Assembly (NCBI RefSeq): GCF_023343835.1
Contig: NC_064437.1
Location: 53,828,972-53,892,971, forward strand
Direction of reading: 5' to 3'
Source of the DNA: Lagopus muta
Taxonomy: Eukaryota; Chordata; Aves; Galliformes; Phasianidae
Length of the DNA: 64,000 nucleotides
Shown: positions 1 through 22,861 of the stretch, in pieces
How the letters are laid out: each line of letters starts with the position of its first letter
Numbering within the stretch: the first letter of the stretch is position 1
Made by a program: the position numbers and the translations under genes
Notes under the pieces: generated by a model
What the model saw: the letters and a program-made list of their open reading frames with translations, nothing else
Told to the model about the DNA's origin: nothing
The model's database searches: none

Positions 1-958
1 TGGAAAGCTACTCCTTACTCTATATGAGAAAGTTTCTACTTTTGATGTATGACATTTTAAGACAGAGTATGAAAAGTTTACTTTAGTTACCTGCAAAGCA
101 GATGTGCTTGCAACATCCATGTGTTTTAATAAGGTTTGTTTTCAAAGAAAGATGTTTTGTTTCCTAACTTCCAGGTTGCCCCACCACCTGTTAGAGATGT
201 ACACACCACGATTGTAAAGCACTTCTGTTTTCTTGTGTTTTGTACTTTTTCCCACCCATGTTTCCAGACTAGTAGGAAAATGAGAACTCCTGGGGGGAGA
301 CTGAGACTTCACAGCAAACTCCTTTTCCATCTTAAGTGTCCTGAGGACCTGCTGGGTGACACAGTGCAGCTGATTTGGCTCCGCTCCTGGACTACTTCGC
401 TATTCCAGGAAGAAGTTTTACAGGAATGCTGATCTTACATAAAGCATATGGCTAATTATGAGGGATTCATTTTAGATTGGAATCTTGCAGGAACATAATG
501 TAATTACCATTCAGATCTAAATGAATCCAAGCAGTCTTTTCTCAGATCGCAACGTTCTGTTTATGATGTGCTTCCTCCACTCAGCATTCAGCCCCAGTAA
601 CGCAGTGATACTGTTTAAAACAGAGAATAAATGAAGGTCCATCTACAAAAGAATGCCGTGTGCCCAAAGCATGATAACTGTTAAAAGGAAAAGACTGATA
701 AGAAAACAGCATTGTCTAGATGCTGAAGCAATGTAACTCAGGAGTTATTTAAGAGAGATAATGGGTTTTCTTCAAAACTGTCATTTGTGGGACGTATTCT
801 TTGCTGGTCCCTTGAAATGTTTTAATCTTTGTGTATTTTAAAATTTCCCAAGACCGTAACTTGTGACTCTTAAAATGCTTGCAGATTGCTGGGTAAAATA
901 AATTACATTTCAGAAGATACTGATAAAACATCTTAAAAGTGTGTCTGTTTAATTTTAG
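1..958 (+). other. WBP1L upstream intron, 3' part
   Basis: This stretch precedes the first visible WBP1L exon and ends in a good acceptor (TTTAATTTTAG). I looked for an alternative WBP1L first exon (a short leader ending in CAG/GT) and saw none. A 98-codon open frame at 136-432 has no recognisable similarity. No repeat family was recognised. Confidence 0.6.
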
Positions 959-13127
<12,169 letters not shown>

Positions 13128-14440
13128 GGAGGCAGAGCGGGAAGGAGAACTGGGGGGAAAACGAAGAAACAAGTGAAATAAGCAGATAGAAACTTTGAAA
13201 GGAGAAAAAGGTGATATAACCTTTTTTGTTCTTGTTTTTTTGTTTTTCTTTTTCCCCCTCCAGTGTAATTCGGGGACTCGTCCCGAAGGCCCGGCTTGCG
13301 GGGACGGGCTGCTCTGGATTTCGTCAATCATGTCCGTTCTGCTCCGTGGGGCAGGGACTGTTTGTCAATGAGACCTTCTCACAAATGGAACTTTTCCAAT
13401 GGTGATTTTGGTGATGGTTATTATGAGTTTGTTGGTATTAGTTTTCCAGAACACTGCTTTATCTCGCAATCAATAAAGCTCAGCAAATCTCACCCTGGGA
13501 GGATACGAAATCACCACAACGCTTCAACCTCCAGGTGTCTTCCCAGAAGCAAGCAGCTTCTGACAGTGCCGGCAGTCAGTAGCCCAAGAGTTCTGGTTTG
13601 ATATAGTGCTCTTGAGGCATTGTGGGTTTGGGTTTTTTTTTTTCACTTTTTAGGTTTTTTTGTTTTTTTTTCTTTTGGTGTTAACCTTTCCCAAAGCTGA
13701 TGAATGCCTCAACACATCAGCCCTATAATCTCTGGTGCTTCAGTGTTTAAGACAGCAGGTAGGAAATTTCCCACTTGAAGCTGGTGGCGGAAAGACCAGT
13801 TTCTTCCAGGAGTGTTAGTCTACCACAAGCAGTCTGAAAGGAGATGTTTTTCAGAAATTTGCCTTTCCATGTAATTTTCAAAGACAAGTGTATTCCTTCA
13901 ATGCCTCCAAGAGCACAGCTAGAAGTAGAATCAAGGCAGCTGGGCTGCCTTCCAAGTACTGTGGTCTCCGAATGACCTTTTCCCGGTGTGCTGCAAAAGG
14001 GCTTGGCTTTATTTTTTTTCCTTATTTTTGCACCCTGAGAGCAGCACACTCGAGTTAAGATGACAAAAAAGAAGAACAGGGCTCTCTTTGGCCAGTGTGC
14101 CTTCAAGCTTCAGCGATGCATGTTGAACAAATGGAGACGAGAGCTCCGTCCATTGCGAAGGGATGACTTACCATGTAGATGTGGAACACCTGTGCAGTAT
14201 TTTTTTTTTTGATCCAAAAGTTTGGTGCGATTCTGATGTTGACCACTTAAAGAAAATGAATGTCTGTTTTCTTTTTCTTTTTTTTTTTTTAATAGTGGCA
14301 ACTGGCTACTGTATAATGTCTGTGAGCGTGTGTGTGTGACTGCAATCCATGCATGCGAGTCCTACTGGTAATATGAAAACCTGCTGTAAGACTGCTAGAA
14401 AATTTACTGTAGCTTTGCTTTAATAAACGGTAGAGATTTT
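13128..14440 (+). other. WBP1L 3' UTR
   Basis: The non-coding continuation of the last WBP1L exon. AATAAA signals occur at 13472-13477 and 14422-14427, allowing a short and a long transcript end; the second fits a long UTR best. The region is rich in T tracts (13628-13675) and contains no repeat that I recognise. The exact cleavage sites cannot be read from sequence alone. Another AATAAA at 15439-15444 lies beyond a CR1 insertion and could extend the UTR further. Confidence 0.65.
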
Positions 14441-14738
14441 GTTAGCAACAACCTGAAGGGAAAAACAAAATGAGCTGAAAACTAACATTCCCTGGGGTGC
14501 TCGTGTGGAAGAGAGCACAATTCAGACTGTGTATCTTGTTCTTGGGTTATCTCCCCATCCCTTTTATAACTATGGTCATCCAGATCATTGCTATTATGGG
14601 GAAAGAAATTGAAAACTGAACTCAGTCATGTTCAGATTTGATTGATTGAAAACCAAAATCAGTTTCAAATAAGGTGGAAACCAAAATATAATGCCTTTTC
14701 TGATAACTCGCCTCTGTGTATGTGTATCATTCTGTGAG

Positions 14739-14928
14739 TCATAGAATCATGCAGTGGTTGGGTCGGAAGGGACCTTAAACCCAGCCAGGTCACCCCCTGC
14801 TGCGGGCTGGGTGCCCTCCACCCAGTCAGGGCCCAGCGCCCATCCAACGCAGCCTTGGGCACCTCCAGGGATGGGGCACCCACTGCTCTGGGCTCACTTC
14901 CCCCCGAGCCTTTCCCCTCCAATGAAAC
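14739..14928 (-). repeat. CR1 LINE 3' fragment
   Basis: The plus strand reads CATAGAATCATGCAGTGGTT, then GGAAGGGACCTTAAA, then the CR1 block 'cacctccagggatggggca'. Reverse orientation. This subfamily variant (TTGGGTCGGAAGGGACC) differs from the copies at 9042 and 11844. Confidence 0.85.
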
Positions 14929-15804
14929 AACTGACAGACAGCGTTTGTCTGGGGGTGCCAGGAGCTCAGGGAAAGCTCCTGCCTTTCTGTGGCTGTGGGA
15001 ATCATCTCAGGGTGTGAAAGCATGCCAAGCCACCACCTGAAGAGCGATGCGCTCCCACACCACCAGCTGTGCCTCCACCCTTTCACACGAGGATGTGCGT
15101 CAGAGCCAGCGCCCGGCCCACACTGCTTCCTGCCTGCGGCCTGGGAGCCGTGCAGGGTCACCTCTTCCTCCTTCTGGCCAGGCCATCCTGCTGAGCCCTG
15201 CTGCTGCCCGAGCGCCTCAGTAGAGACGCAGGCTCGTATCTCGTTTCTCCCCCATTTAAATGTCCCAGGTAGTCCTGGACATGAGATGCAATACCACCTG
15301 GGCGGTTACATCAGCAGGGTCATTTCAGCTGCTTGTGACAGATCGGCCAAAACCTGGTGGCTGCTGCCAAGGTCCCCCCCACTGCCCACAGCATGGTCAC
15401 TGCCAGCCCCCAGGCTTGGGTTGCTGGTGTACAATTGGAATAAAGCTGGAGGGCTCAGCCCAGGCACTGAGGGTCTGCTTGTTTGGGGTCCCAGGAGCCC
15501 CCCATTTCCTGAGGCAGGTGATTAGATGGGGAAGCCTGGCTGCTGCCATCCAAATTGAGAGAGAAAATGTAAAGCAAACATGAACAGAAGAGTTAGCAGC
15601 AAGGTGACACTAGCTGTGTGCTGGCTCTCCTGCCCACCACCAAGAGTTAAGGTGCAGGGTAAGCACTGGGAGAGAGGGAAAGTGGAGGTGTGCGGAGCTA
15701 CAGGGTTAAATATTAAGAAGTCAGATAATAGAGGACAAGAAACCCAGTTGCACACTGCCCTCGCTGGCAGGGTATGGCAGCTGGCTCCTACTGGCAATGG
15801 GCTC

Positions 15805-15915
15805 AGCATGCACGTGTGCACAAATGTGTATGTGCATGCATGTGTGTGTGGGCATGCAGGAATGTATTTCTGTGCCTGCACACACTTGCAAGCACACAGC
15901 CACGCAGGTGCATGC
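15805..15915. repeat. TG/CA-rich alternating low-complexity tract
   Basis: Irregular runs of TGTG, TGCA and CACA (for example TGCATGCATGTGTGTGTG) give a long alternating purine-pyrimidine stretch, a pattern that can adopt Z-DNA. It is not a perfect array. Confidence 0.6.
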
Positions 15916-16212
15916 AGTATGTGCCTGTGCACAGCGGGAGCCACACAGGAGCTAAAAATGTAGCTGTGTTTGAGCTGTTTCCTTCTTTCCCCTGCACTCA
16001 GCAGGTTTCCAGCCACCTGTGGCAGCCAGATGCCCCCCCCGCCCCCCCATGCCATGTCCATGTGGCAATGTCTGCAGCCCTGCAGAGGGGCCATGCCCTC
16101 AGCTCAGCCCAGCACTCACATGAGGTCTTGGGGCAATCTGAACCCTCCCACCTGCTCTACCCTCTGTCACCCGCCCAAAAAGCAGTGTGAGCCGTGCTGG
16201 GTGGAGGACAGC

Positions 16213-16218
16213 TTTATT
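16213..16218 (-). terminator. CYP17A1 polyadenylation signal
   Basis: The plus strand TTTATT is AATAAA on the minus strand, 85 bp after the CYP17A1 stop codon. The next 20-30 bp on the minus strand would hold the cleavage site, near 16190. It is the only canonical signal close to the stop. Confidence 0.75.
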
Positions 16219-16302
16219 CCGACAATCTCACATGCACGAAGCACCCAGAGCACAGTCTCTATGGCATGCACCCACTCCATTCCACTATCCAACTACCCCA
16301 TC

Positions 16303-18649
16303 TCACCCCACCATCTCACCCCTCCAGGCCTCCCGCAGCCTGGCCTTCACCCGAAACTTCTGCACCTGCAGCACGACACCGAACTTGCCCTCCAGTGAGG
16401 GCAGGGGCTGATCCTGTGGACATTCGAGTGTGAACCTCTGCAGCACCCAGGCCAGGAAGAGGAAGAGCTCCATCTTGGCCAGGACTTCACCCAGGCACAC
16501 GCGGATGCCGGCCCCAAAGGGCAGGTAGCTGGGAGAGGGTGAGTGGATGTGCTGGCCCTGCTCATCCAGAAAGCGGCCTGCAAGGGTAAGGGGCACCGCT
16601 GGGGATGGGGATTTGCCCCTTCTGACTGAGACCTGCCCCAGTTCATCATCCCTCCCACCTGAGCTCTGGGCTAAGAGCTCACAACTCACCAGGATTGAAC
16701 TCCTCAGGTTTATCCCACTCCTTTTCATCATGATGCACAGACCAGAGGTTGATGACCACTCTGGCACCCTTGGGGATGGAGTACTCACCGATGCTGTAGA
16801 GCAGACACAGCATGTGATGGACGCTCCCTCCCCAGCCTCTGCCCACACCCCAGTTGGTCTCACCTGGTGTCAGTGAGGGACACGTGTGGGATGAGCAGGG
16901 GGGACACGGGCCGGATGCGCAGCACCTCACTGATGGTAGCCTCCAGGTAGGGCAGCAGTGGGCGGTCACTGAGGTGGGGGTTACGTGCCAGGCCAATCTT
17001 CTGGTCCATCTCCTCCTGGATCTTCTTCTGGACCTGCAATAGGAGGGAGCCTGGAAGGGGTATGCTCTGTGCAAGGAGCATCTCCAGCACACCGTGGCAG
17101 ATAAAGGCAGAAACAAAGCTCTCACATCCCTGTACCGCTTATCTCAAAAGCCTGACAACTCCCCCAGCGTCGCTCTTTCCCAAGGCCTTCTGAGATGGCC
17201 CTGATGCAGGAGGGACCCCACAGGCCATACCTCAGGGTAGTGGAGCAGGTAGAGCACAGCCCATTTGAGCACAGTGGTGGTGGTCTCCACGCCGGCCCCA
17301 AAGATGTCCCCCACCGTCATGAGGAGGTGGTCGTCTGTCAGCTCCAGACCTGGCTCAGGAGGGCTGCTGTTCTCAGCGTTGAGCCGTACTTGCAGGAGGG
17401 CATCCATCAGATCCCTCACAGTGTCCCCAGAGAATGCTTCCTGCCAGGGAACACATGTGAGTTGGGCTGTCCCGTGCATAGTCCTACAGCTCAGCTCCAG
17501 CAGTTGCAGCCCCAGGCATCCCCTGCCCCTTCAGTACCTTGTGTTCAGTGAACTTCTGCTGGAGCAGCTGGTCCCTGACCTTGAGGCATCGCTTCAGCAG
17601 GGCCAAGTCCCTGTTAGGGAAGATCTGGGGGAGAAAAGCCCCGAGAAGGTTCACGTGGGATGATGTATTCCAGCCCCTTCCTCTATTCCAAAAGGAAAAG
17701 GCCCATGTGTTTGCTATGCTCCCACTCACCTGCAGCCAGGGGAAGATGTCCACCAGGCTCTCCTTGGCCACAGTGTCCACAATGCCCTGGCTGTACTCCA
17801 GCATGGCCTCAAACTCGGGGTCCCCGCGCCGGTAGGAGGAGTTGAAGCAGAGGGAGCAGACCACGTTGGTGACAGCCCGTGTGAGCTCTGGGGCCATGTC
17901 TAGGGCCATATCCTGTGCAGCACCGAGTGTCTCACACAGAGACGCAGCCTCCCGACAGACTTTGGATGGAAGGAGAGGGGCAGTGAGCTCTAGGGGCGGC
18001 CAGGGGGGGAGGGAGGGGGAAAGCTCCCAGCTGCTTCATCAATTCCCAATTATTTGCCCCTGGCATCCCAGGAAACCCAAGCATGGTGAAAACCAAACAC
18101 TTACTGATCTTCTCGAGGGCGACTGAGCCCTCCCCAAACATGGAGAGGGCGGCATGCACCAGCTTGCGCTGGAACTTCCACAGGGGACCGTAGCTGGCAA
18201 AGGCGATGTCCTTGCCCCCACGGGACAGTAGGTCCGTGGTCACCTGCGGGACACAAAGCCATAGGGTCACCCCATGCAGCATCCTCACCTCACACCAGGG
18301 GATCCGCCAACGCTGTCTCCGTGGCAGCATGACTTACAGTGCGAGGCCGTCCGGCGAAAGCCTTCCCCTTCTTCAGCAGCACCTCCCGGGCGTGCCTGTA
18401 GCTGTTGACCACCACCACGTAGTGGGAGCCCATCCATAGCCCGTAGAGGCTGCCGTAGCGACCCTGCAGACGCCAGAGCCGCAGGTGGAGCTGCGGGTGC
18501 CCGGCCAGCTGCAGCAGGCTCCCCACCAGCGGCAGGGCTGGAAGGCTCCGCAGCCGCCCAGTCCCAGTCCCCTTGGGAGCCTGACTGCGTGACAGCCTCC
18601 AGGCGCAGAGCAGGGCCAGGGCAAGCAGCAGGACAGCAAGAGGCGGCAT
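16303..18649 (-). CDS. CYP17A1: CYP17A1, steroid 17-alpha-hydroxylase/17,20-lyase (complete, 8 exons, 508 aa)
   Basis: Exons in transcript order: 18649-18338, 18243-18105, 17959-17730, 17624-17538, 17440-17231, 17033-16864, 16793-16690, 16577-16303 (stop TGA). Their lengths (312, 139, 230, 87, 210, 170, 104, 275) sum to 508 codons plus stop; all junctions are GT..AG and keep frame. Seen: an N-terminal membrane anchor ([17 protein letters not shown]), the I-helix oxygen-activation motif [10 protein letters not shown] at 303-312, the ExxR pair E362/R365, and the haem loop [12 protein letters not shown] with ligand Cys445. The enzyme sits in the ER membrane and receives electrons from P450 oxidoreductase. 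It 17-hydroxylates pregnenolone and progesterone and cleaves the C17-C20 bond, the route to androgens and cortisol-type steroids. Length and all key residues are normal, so the gene looks functional. A TATA box precedes it, and BORCS7 starts 585 bp away in the other direction. Confidence 0.98.
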
Positions 18650-18685
18650 GGTGGGACGGCTGCGGGACCGTGTGGCTCCAGGGCC

Positions 18686-18691
18686 TTTATA
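18686..18691 (-). promoter_or_regulatory. CYP17A1 TATA box
   Basis: The minus strand reads GGCTATAAAGGCC, with TATAAA 37 bp upstream of the ATG, so the predicted 5' UTR is only about 10 bases or slightly more. A TATA promoter fits a strongly regulated, tissue-specific steroidogenic gene. Confidence 0.8.
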
Positions 18692-18706
18692 GCCACTCGG
18701 AGGCAT

Positions 18707-18715
18707 CCCCTTGAC
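18707..18715 (-). promoter_or_regulatory. Possible SF-1 (NR5A1) half-site upstream of CYP17A1
   Basis: The minus strand has GTCAAGGGGA about 20 bp upstream of the TATA box. The core TCAAGG matches the SF-1 extended half-site, but the last three bases depart from the consensus TCAAGGTCA. SF-1 sites near the TATA box are known to drive steroidogenic P450 genes. This is inference from position and a partial match. Confidence 0.4.
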
Positions 18716-18964
18716 CCTGGGACGGGCTGGGCAGCTTATCGGGGAGATGGCGGGGGGGTGACGGGCAGCGGGCCAGCGCTGCAGCTGGGGTGAAGGCAGC
18801 GGGGCCAGGAGTGCTAGCGGAGCTCTGGGGATGCTCCGGCTGCAGCCAGCGCGGCGGTGGGCAGGAGGGGGCTGGGGGCTGTTGCCGCTCTGGGAGACCT
18901 TCCAGGTGCATGGGCTGCACTGGGCTGTACTCGGCGGCTCCGAGCGGAACCGAGCAGCCCCTCT

Positions 18965-19004
18965 CAGCACGGGGCAGCACTGGGCAGCACTGGGCAGCCC
19001 TGAT
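18965..19004 (+). repeat. Degenerate 10-bp minisatellite, CAGCACTGGG unit
   Basis: Four adjacent units (CAGCACGGGG, CAGCACTGGG twice, CAGCCCTGAT) are visible. Related units are scattered on both sides, for example CTGCACTGGG near 18915 and CAGCACTGGG near 19091. It forms part of the divergent promoter spacer. Confidence 0.75.
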
Positions 19005-19230
19005 CATCGGGTAATAGCGGTCAAGACCGAGTAGTACTGGGCACAATTGGAATGGCCGGGCAGCTCCGGACGGCTCCGGGCATTACCGATCAGCACTGGG
19101 CACTGGGCGGCACTGCAGGACCGCAGCGGGCAGCACAGAGCAGCGGCATTGCGGAGCCGCAGCGCGTTCCCGGCCTTTCAGGCCCGTGGCGCTCGCCGTA
19201 GCGCGGCCGTGGGGCGGGGCGGGGCGCGGC

Positions 19231-19241
19231 AAGATGGCGGC
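19231..19241 (+). promoter_or_regulatory. YY1-type element over the BORCS7 start codon
   Basis: AAGATGGCGGC matches the YY1 core, which in many TATA-less genes overlaps the initiator ATG in this orientation. Its position directly after clustered GC boxes supports a short 5' UTR. Confidence 0.6.
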
Positions 19242-20845
19242 AGGGGGCGCGGCGGAGGCTCAGGCGCGCTTCGGGCATTCGGTGAAGGGACTGCTGACCG
19301 AGAAGGTGACGAGCTGCGGCACCGACGTGATCGCCCTCACCAAGCAGGTGCTGAAGGGCTCTCGCAGCGCCGAGGTGAGCGGCGGGGCGCGCTGGGGGGC
19401 GCGGCTGGACGGGCCGGAGGGGCGGGGCGGGGCCGGGCCGGGCCGCTCCCGTCCCCACCCCTGCTCTCCCTTCCCTTCTCTCCCCTCCCCTCCCTTCCCT
19501 CCCCTCCCTTCCCTCCGCTTGGCGCTGCCCCTCAACGCTCCGTGCGTTCCTCTGCCAGTTGCTGGGCCAGGCCGCCAGGAACATGGTGATGCAAGAGGAC
19601 GCCATCCTGCACTCCGAAGACGTAAGCTGTGTTTGTCTGCTGGAGCAGCCGCGGTTCTGCTGGGCGGCTGCTGTCAGAGGCTTTCATTCTCGATCTTGTT
19701 TTCCACAGAGTTTAAGGAAAATGGCCATAATAACCACGCACCTGCAGTACCAGTAAGTATGGACCCCTGGGAATCTGAGCGGAGCCTTTTGTTGATTTTC
19801 CTTCTTTGTAATGTGTGATTCAATGATTCTGTAAAGATCTGTGGAGCCACTCCATGGAGGCCCGTTTGCCACTTCCCATAGCCGGACACACCCTGGGACT
19901 GCGACTGTAGAACTGTTCTAGTGGGAAGGAACCCCTAAAGGACCTCAGATCCCACTTCTCTGTGCTGAACAGGGACACCTCCGGCTCCATCAGGTGCTCA
20001 GAGCCCCTCCAGCCTGACCTTGGGTGTCTCCCGGGATGGGCAACCACCACCGCTCTGGGCAACCTGTGCCAGTGCTTCATGACTCTTCAGCCCCACCACA
20101 TCCACTGATATGGATGAGGCTGTTTGGAGTGAGAACTGGGATTTTTTGCTTCCTGTGCGCCATGCACTAGGTCTCCTGTACCTGTGAGTGATGCTGAGAG
20201 GGAGAAAAGAGCCACTGCTTTCTGGTCTGGGCGTAATCCAGACACATTTGAAGGTTTTGGCCTCCTGAGCTCTCAATCAAGTCCCTTTTCATCAGTATCA
20301 CACAAAAGCTGTTTCTGAGATTTTTGTTGTTTTTTTTTTCTAATGCTCTTTCCTGTCCTTTTTTTCTCTAGGCAGGAAGCGATTCAGAAGAAGTGAGTAC
20401 CTAACTGAAGAATGCCGGGCAGACATGGGAAGCAGCATGTCAAGGCCGATGGGAAGGCAATGAGTGATTGATAGAGTAGGGGAGGGGAGAACGCAACTGG
20501 AAATTTTTGCAGCTGCCTTTGAAACAGATGCTGGCCCAGCAGGATAAGTTTTCACTGCTGTGAGGATCAGTACTGTGGAGGGCTGAGAATTTTGGTGAAG
20601 ACATGATTTATGCTAAGCTTCCATTTGTTTCATTAACATACACAGGAGCACAAAGAGTGAGGTTTGCTTTGAGAGGATATGGAGTTGGGCTGGGGAGGTC
20701 CAGGATTTCTTTTTTCTGTAATGTCAGTGCTAAGACTGTTCTGGGTGCTTAAGTACAGATCTCACTGTGAACCTCTTCTTGTTTTGTCCCTAGTGTGGAG
20801 CAGTCATCAAACCTGAGGGACCAGCTGAGTCACTTGCTGAAATGA
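19234..20845 (+). CDS. BORCS7: BORCS7, BLOC-1-related complex subunit 7 (complete, 5 exons, 106 aa)
   Basis: Exons are 19234-19374, 19559-19621, 19709-19752, 20372-20392 and 20794-20845 (stop TGA). Lengths 141, 63, 44, 21 and 52 total 107 codons with the stop; all junctions are GT..AG, and one coding exon is only 21 bp. The protein begins MAAGGAAEAQARFGHSVKGL, contains TDVIALTKQVLKGSRSAE and LLGQAARNMVMQEDAILHSE, and ends LRDQLSHLLK, nearly identical to the mammalian protein after the first few residues. It is a small helical subunit of BORC, the eight-subunit complex on the lysosome surface that recruits the GTPase ARL8 and so couples lysosomes to kinesins for outward transport. No membrane segment is present. 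The 5' end is CpG rich with GC boxes and a YY1-type start element. The downstream neighbour AS3MT is on the same strand. Confidence 0.97.
19445..19522 (+). repeat. Pyrimidine-rich tract in BORCS7 intron 1
   Basis: Almost pure C/T run built of CCCTTCC/CCCTCCC units (densest 19463-19518) just before the exon 2 acceptor. Such mirror-like polypurine/polypyrimidine DNA can form triplex structures; it also serves as an extended polypyrimidine tract. Confidence 0.75.
19753..20371 (+). other. BORCS7 intron 3
   Basis: A 619-bp intron with donor GTAAGT and acceptor TTTCTCTAG. It carries an antisense CR1 fragment (19905-20088) and a T-rich stretch before the acceptor. Confidence 0.8.
19905..20088 (-). 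repeat. CR1 LINE 3' fragment
   Basis: The plus strand contains GGAAGGAACCCCTAAAGGAC, 'ctgaacagggacacctccggc' (shortened) and CTCTGGGCAACCTGTGCCAG. This is the reverse complement of a CR1 3' end of a different subfamily from the copy at 9042. Moderately diverged. Confidence 0.75.
20393..20793 (+). other. BORCS7 intron 4
   Basis: A 401-bp intron with donor GTGAGT and acceptor TGTCCCTAG. No repeat or other element was recognised. Confidence 0.8.
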
Positions 20846-22799
20846 AGCCTAGCTGAAGGCATTGGACATCTCCACTGGCACTGAGCCGTCCTTTTCCTCC
20901 TGGGCCTGGGGCTCAGACCTGTGTCTGGATGGTGCTGAATGCCAGCTGGGATACACACAGGGTGCACATTCCTGAGTGTGCAGGCACCTCTCAGGTGTTC
21001 CCATCCACATCTGTGTTCAGAACACTCTCCTGATTCCTTACATCTAACTGGAACCTTAGCAGAAACTTCACTTCTACAACAGTTCCTGTGTTCCTTTTGT
21101 TATCACGTGCAGTGTGAGGTGCTCAGCCTGTGCCTGTACCTCAGCACCTGCATTGTTCAGCTGATGGCCCTGTGTTGAAATGGTTTGTCAGCCCAGAATG
21201 CGGCATGTGCTGCCCATCCAAAGCCTTTTGTCTGTATGTCCACAGCAGGATGGTTTTTCTTCCCATCCCTGCTGAGTCATTAGCTGTCTCCTGTAAGATG
21301 ATGGAATACTTACCTAATGATCTACAACAATCGTAGAGCTGGGATTTTCATACAATATAATTTCTCCTCCACCCTCCCAACAAAGTGTATGAAATAGAGC
21401 TGCGGGTTTTAAATACAGAATAACTACAGCTACAGGACCTTATTTAGACACTGAGATGATGGGTGTGCTTTATTTAGGGCATGTTAATCAGTGGGAGCTG
21501 TAAGTGATTGGGTGGGTGTAGAGGTGCTTCAGCGTGGACTGAGGTGCCTGTCACAGAGCAGAAATTTAGAAAGCGTGACTCTGGGCAGGCACCACTGAGC
21601 CAGCTGGACATGACTTTGTGAGCATCCTGCTCTGAGCTTATCTTACTTTTTGCTAAGCCAGAATTTGGAATGTCATCTCTTTGCCAGCGCATCTGCGCTG
21701 CTTTCGGCCTTCAATTGCATTCCAGTTCTGGCTTGCTCCTCCAGTTCTTGATTAAGCAGCCTTGGTAGTGCTGTGTATCTGTCAGATTGGGAACGCGTTC
21801 AGAGACGTGGCTGGGATGTGGGCAGTGAGGGGCAAAAGAATGTCAGGAGCCTGTGTATTCAGTTCTGCATTGCTGTGTCCTGAGGTCTTAGTGTCTGGGT
21901 TCCTGCTTGCTTCTCGGTGAAATGAGGTGCAAGCTATAAATACTATGCCTTGTTTTTCTTGAGTCTTTTATCTGGAGCACTTGGAGCACACTGGAAGCAC
22001 TTGTTTGCCTGAGTGTGCTTTTCATCAGCTGATAGGACAAGAGCATGGATCAGCTTGCCACATTCCTGCAGCGTGGTTTTGCTGATGTGCAGAACCATGT
22101 GGCTTCGCCCTTGCTGCTCTTCCAGAACCACTGCCTGCCTGCCCTCACCTTGCAGCACCCAATCTATGTTTCTGTCGAGGTGTCCAGTGATACTGTTAGC
22201 TTTTCCTCTGCACTGTGCCTCTGCTCAGGCAAGAACACAGCCATGGAGGGCATGGAGAGGCTGCGGTGATTTGCTTTGTTGTTATAAAAGCTTGGTTTTC
22301 TACACCTTAAGTCTGTAATCTTTTCATCTCTTGTGGACGGTTACCTTGATAGCAGGGGTTGTAGCCTGCACTGTGTGAGGTGACACCTAAACAGTGGGGT
22401 GCCAGGGGATATTTGTGCCCTGGGGCTTCCTGGTGCTTGGATCAAAGCTGCCCTTTGGAACAGTTTCCCTGGAGCTTCTTGAGAATAAAAGAGCTGTCCC
22501 AGGCACTACCATGCTGCAGCTGTGTGTGCTGCCGGTCACCCTGACCAGTGTGGAACAGCATGGCATACTCCTGCTTCACTCCAGGATCTTCCTGTGGACA
22601 CAGTGTCCGCGTTGCAGGTGGCTTATTCCCCACCGGAGCTCCCATCTGCAGGGGTTGGAACATCACCCTGTGGTTTCCCTGCGTTTGGGCAAGCAGGAGG
22701 TGAGATGGACTGCGCTGTGAGAGGGACACAGCTGGATGGGAACGGCTGCTGGTGCTGGCAGCAGGCAGGGCTGCATGCTAGGGTTTGAGGCCTGCTGGG
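20846..22799 (+). other. BORCS7 3' UTR and spacer to AS3MT
   Basis: About 2 kb of sequence. The first canonical AATAAA on the plus strand is at 22484-22489, with weaker variants earlier (AATATA near 21353), so the BORCS7 transcript may extend through most of this stretch. No repeat or coding region was recognised. In mammals a BORCS7-AS3MT read-through transcript is annotated, and this short tandem spacing would allow one here. Confidence 0.5.
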
Positions 22800-22861
22800 A
22801 ACTGACCTTGGGAGGGAACAAAGAGCCGGGGCGGAGCGTGGCCGAGCTGCAGCTGGAAGCA
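22800..22861 (+). other. Candidate AS3MT first exon and promoter edge
   Basis: A GC-rich stretch with a GC box (CGGGGCGGAG, about 22826) ends in GGAAGCA followed by the donor GTAAGTT at 22862. The exon's last base is A. Joined to the next exon, which begins TGGCTGCC, it creates an ATG whose frame continues through all AS3MT exons. The transcription start is not visible. Confidence 0.6.

Larger units (their letters stand above)
14441..16190. other. Convergent intergenic region between WBP1L and CYP17A1
   Basis: It holds a CR1 fragment (14739-14928) and an alternating purine/pyrimidine TG/CA-rich segment (about 15805-15915), with a C-rich run near 16031. Open frames here have no coding signature. 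Both neighbours end toward this region. Confidence 0.65.
18650..19233. promoter_or_regulatory. Divergent promoter region between CYP17A1 and BORCS7
   Basis: Only 584 bp separate the two start codons. The left side has the CYP17A1 TATA box. The centre (18906-19150) has degenerate copies of a 10-bp CAGCACTGGG unit. The right side has GC boxes (GGGGCGGGGCGGGGC, about 19211-19226) typical of a CpG-type housekeeping promoter for BORCS7. No TATA box was seen for BORCS7. Confidence 0.75.

Noticed and set aside
15522-16094. 190-codon minus-strand frame rich in Cys/His between WBP1L and CYP17A1
   Set aside because: Arises from TG/CA-rich low-complexity DNA beyond the CYP17A1 poly(A) site.
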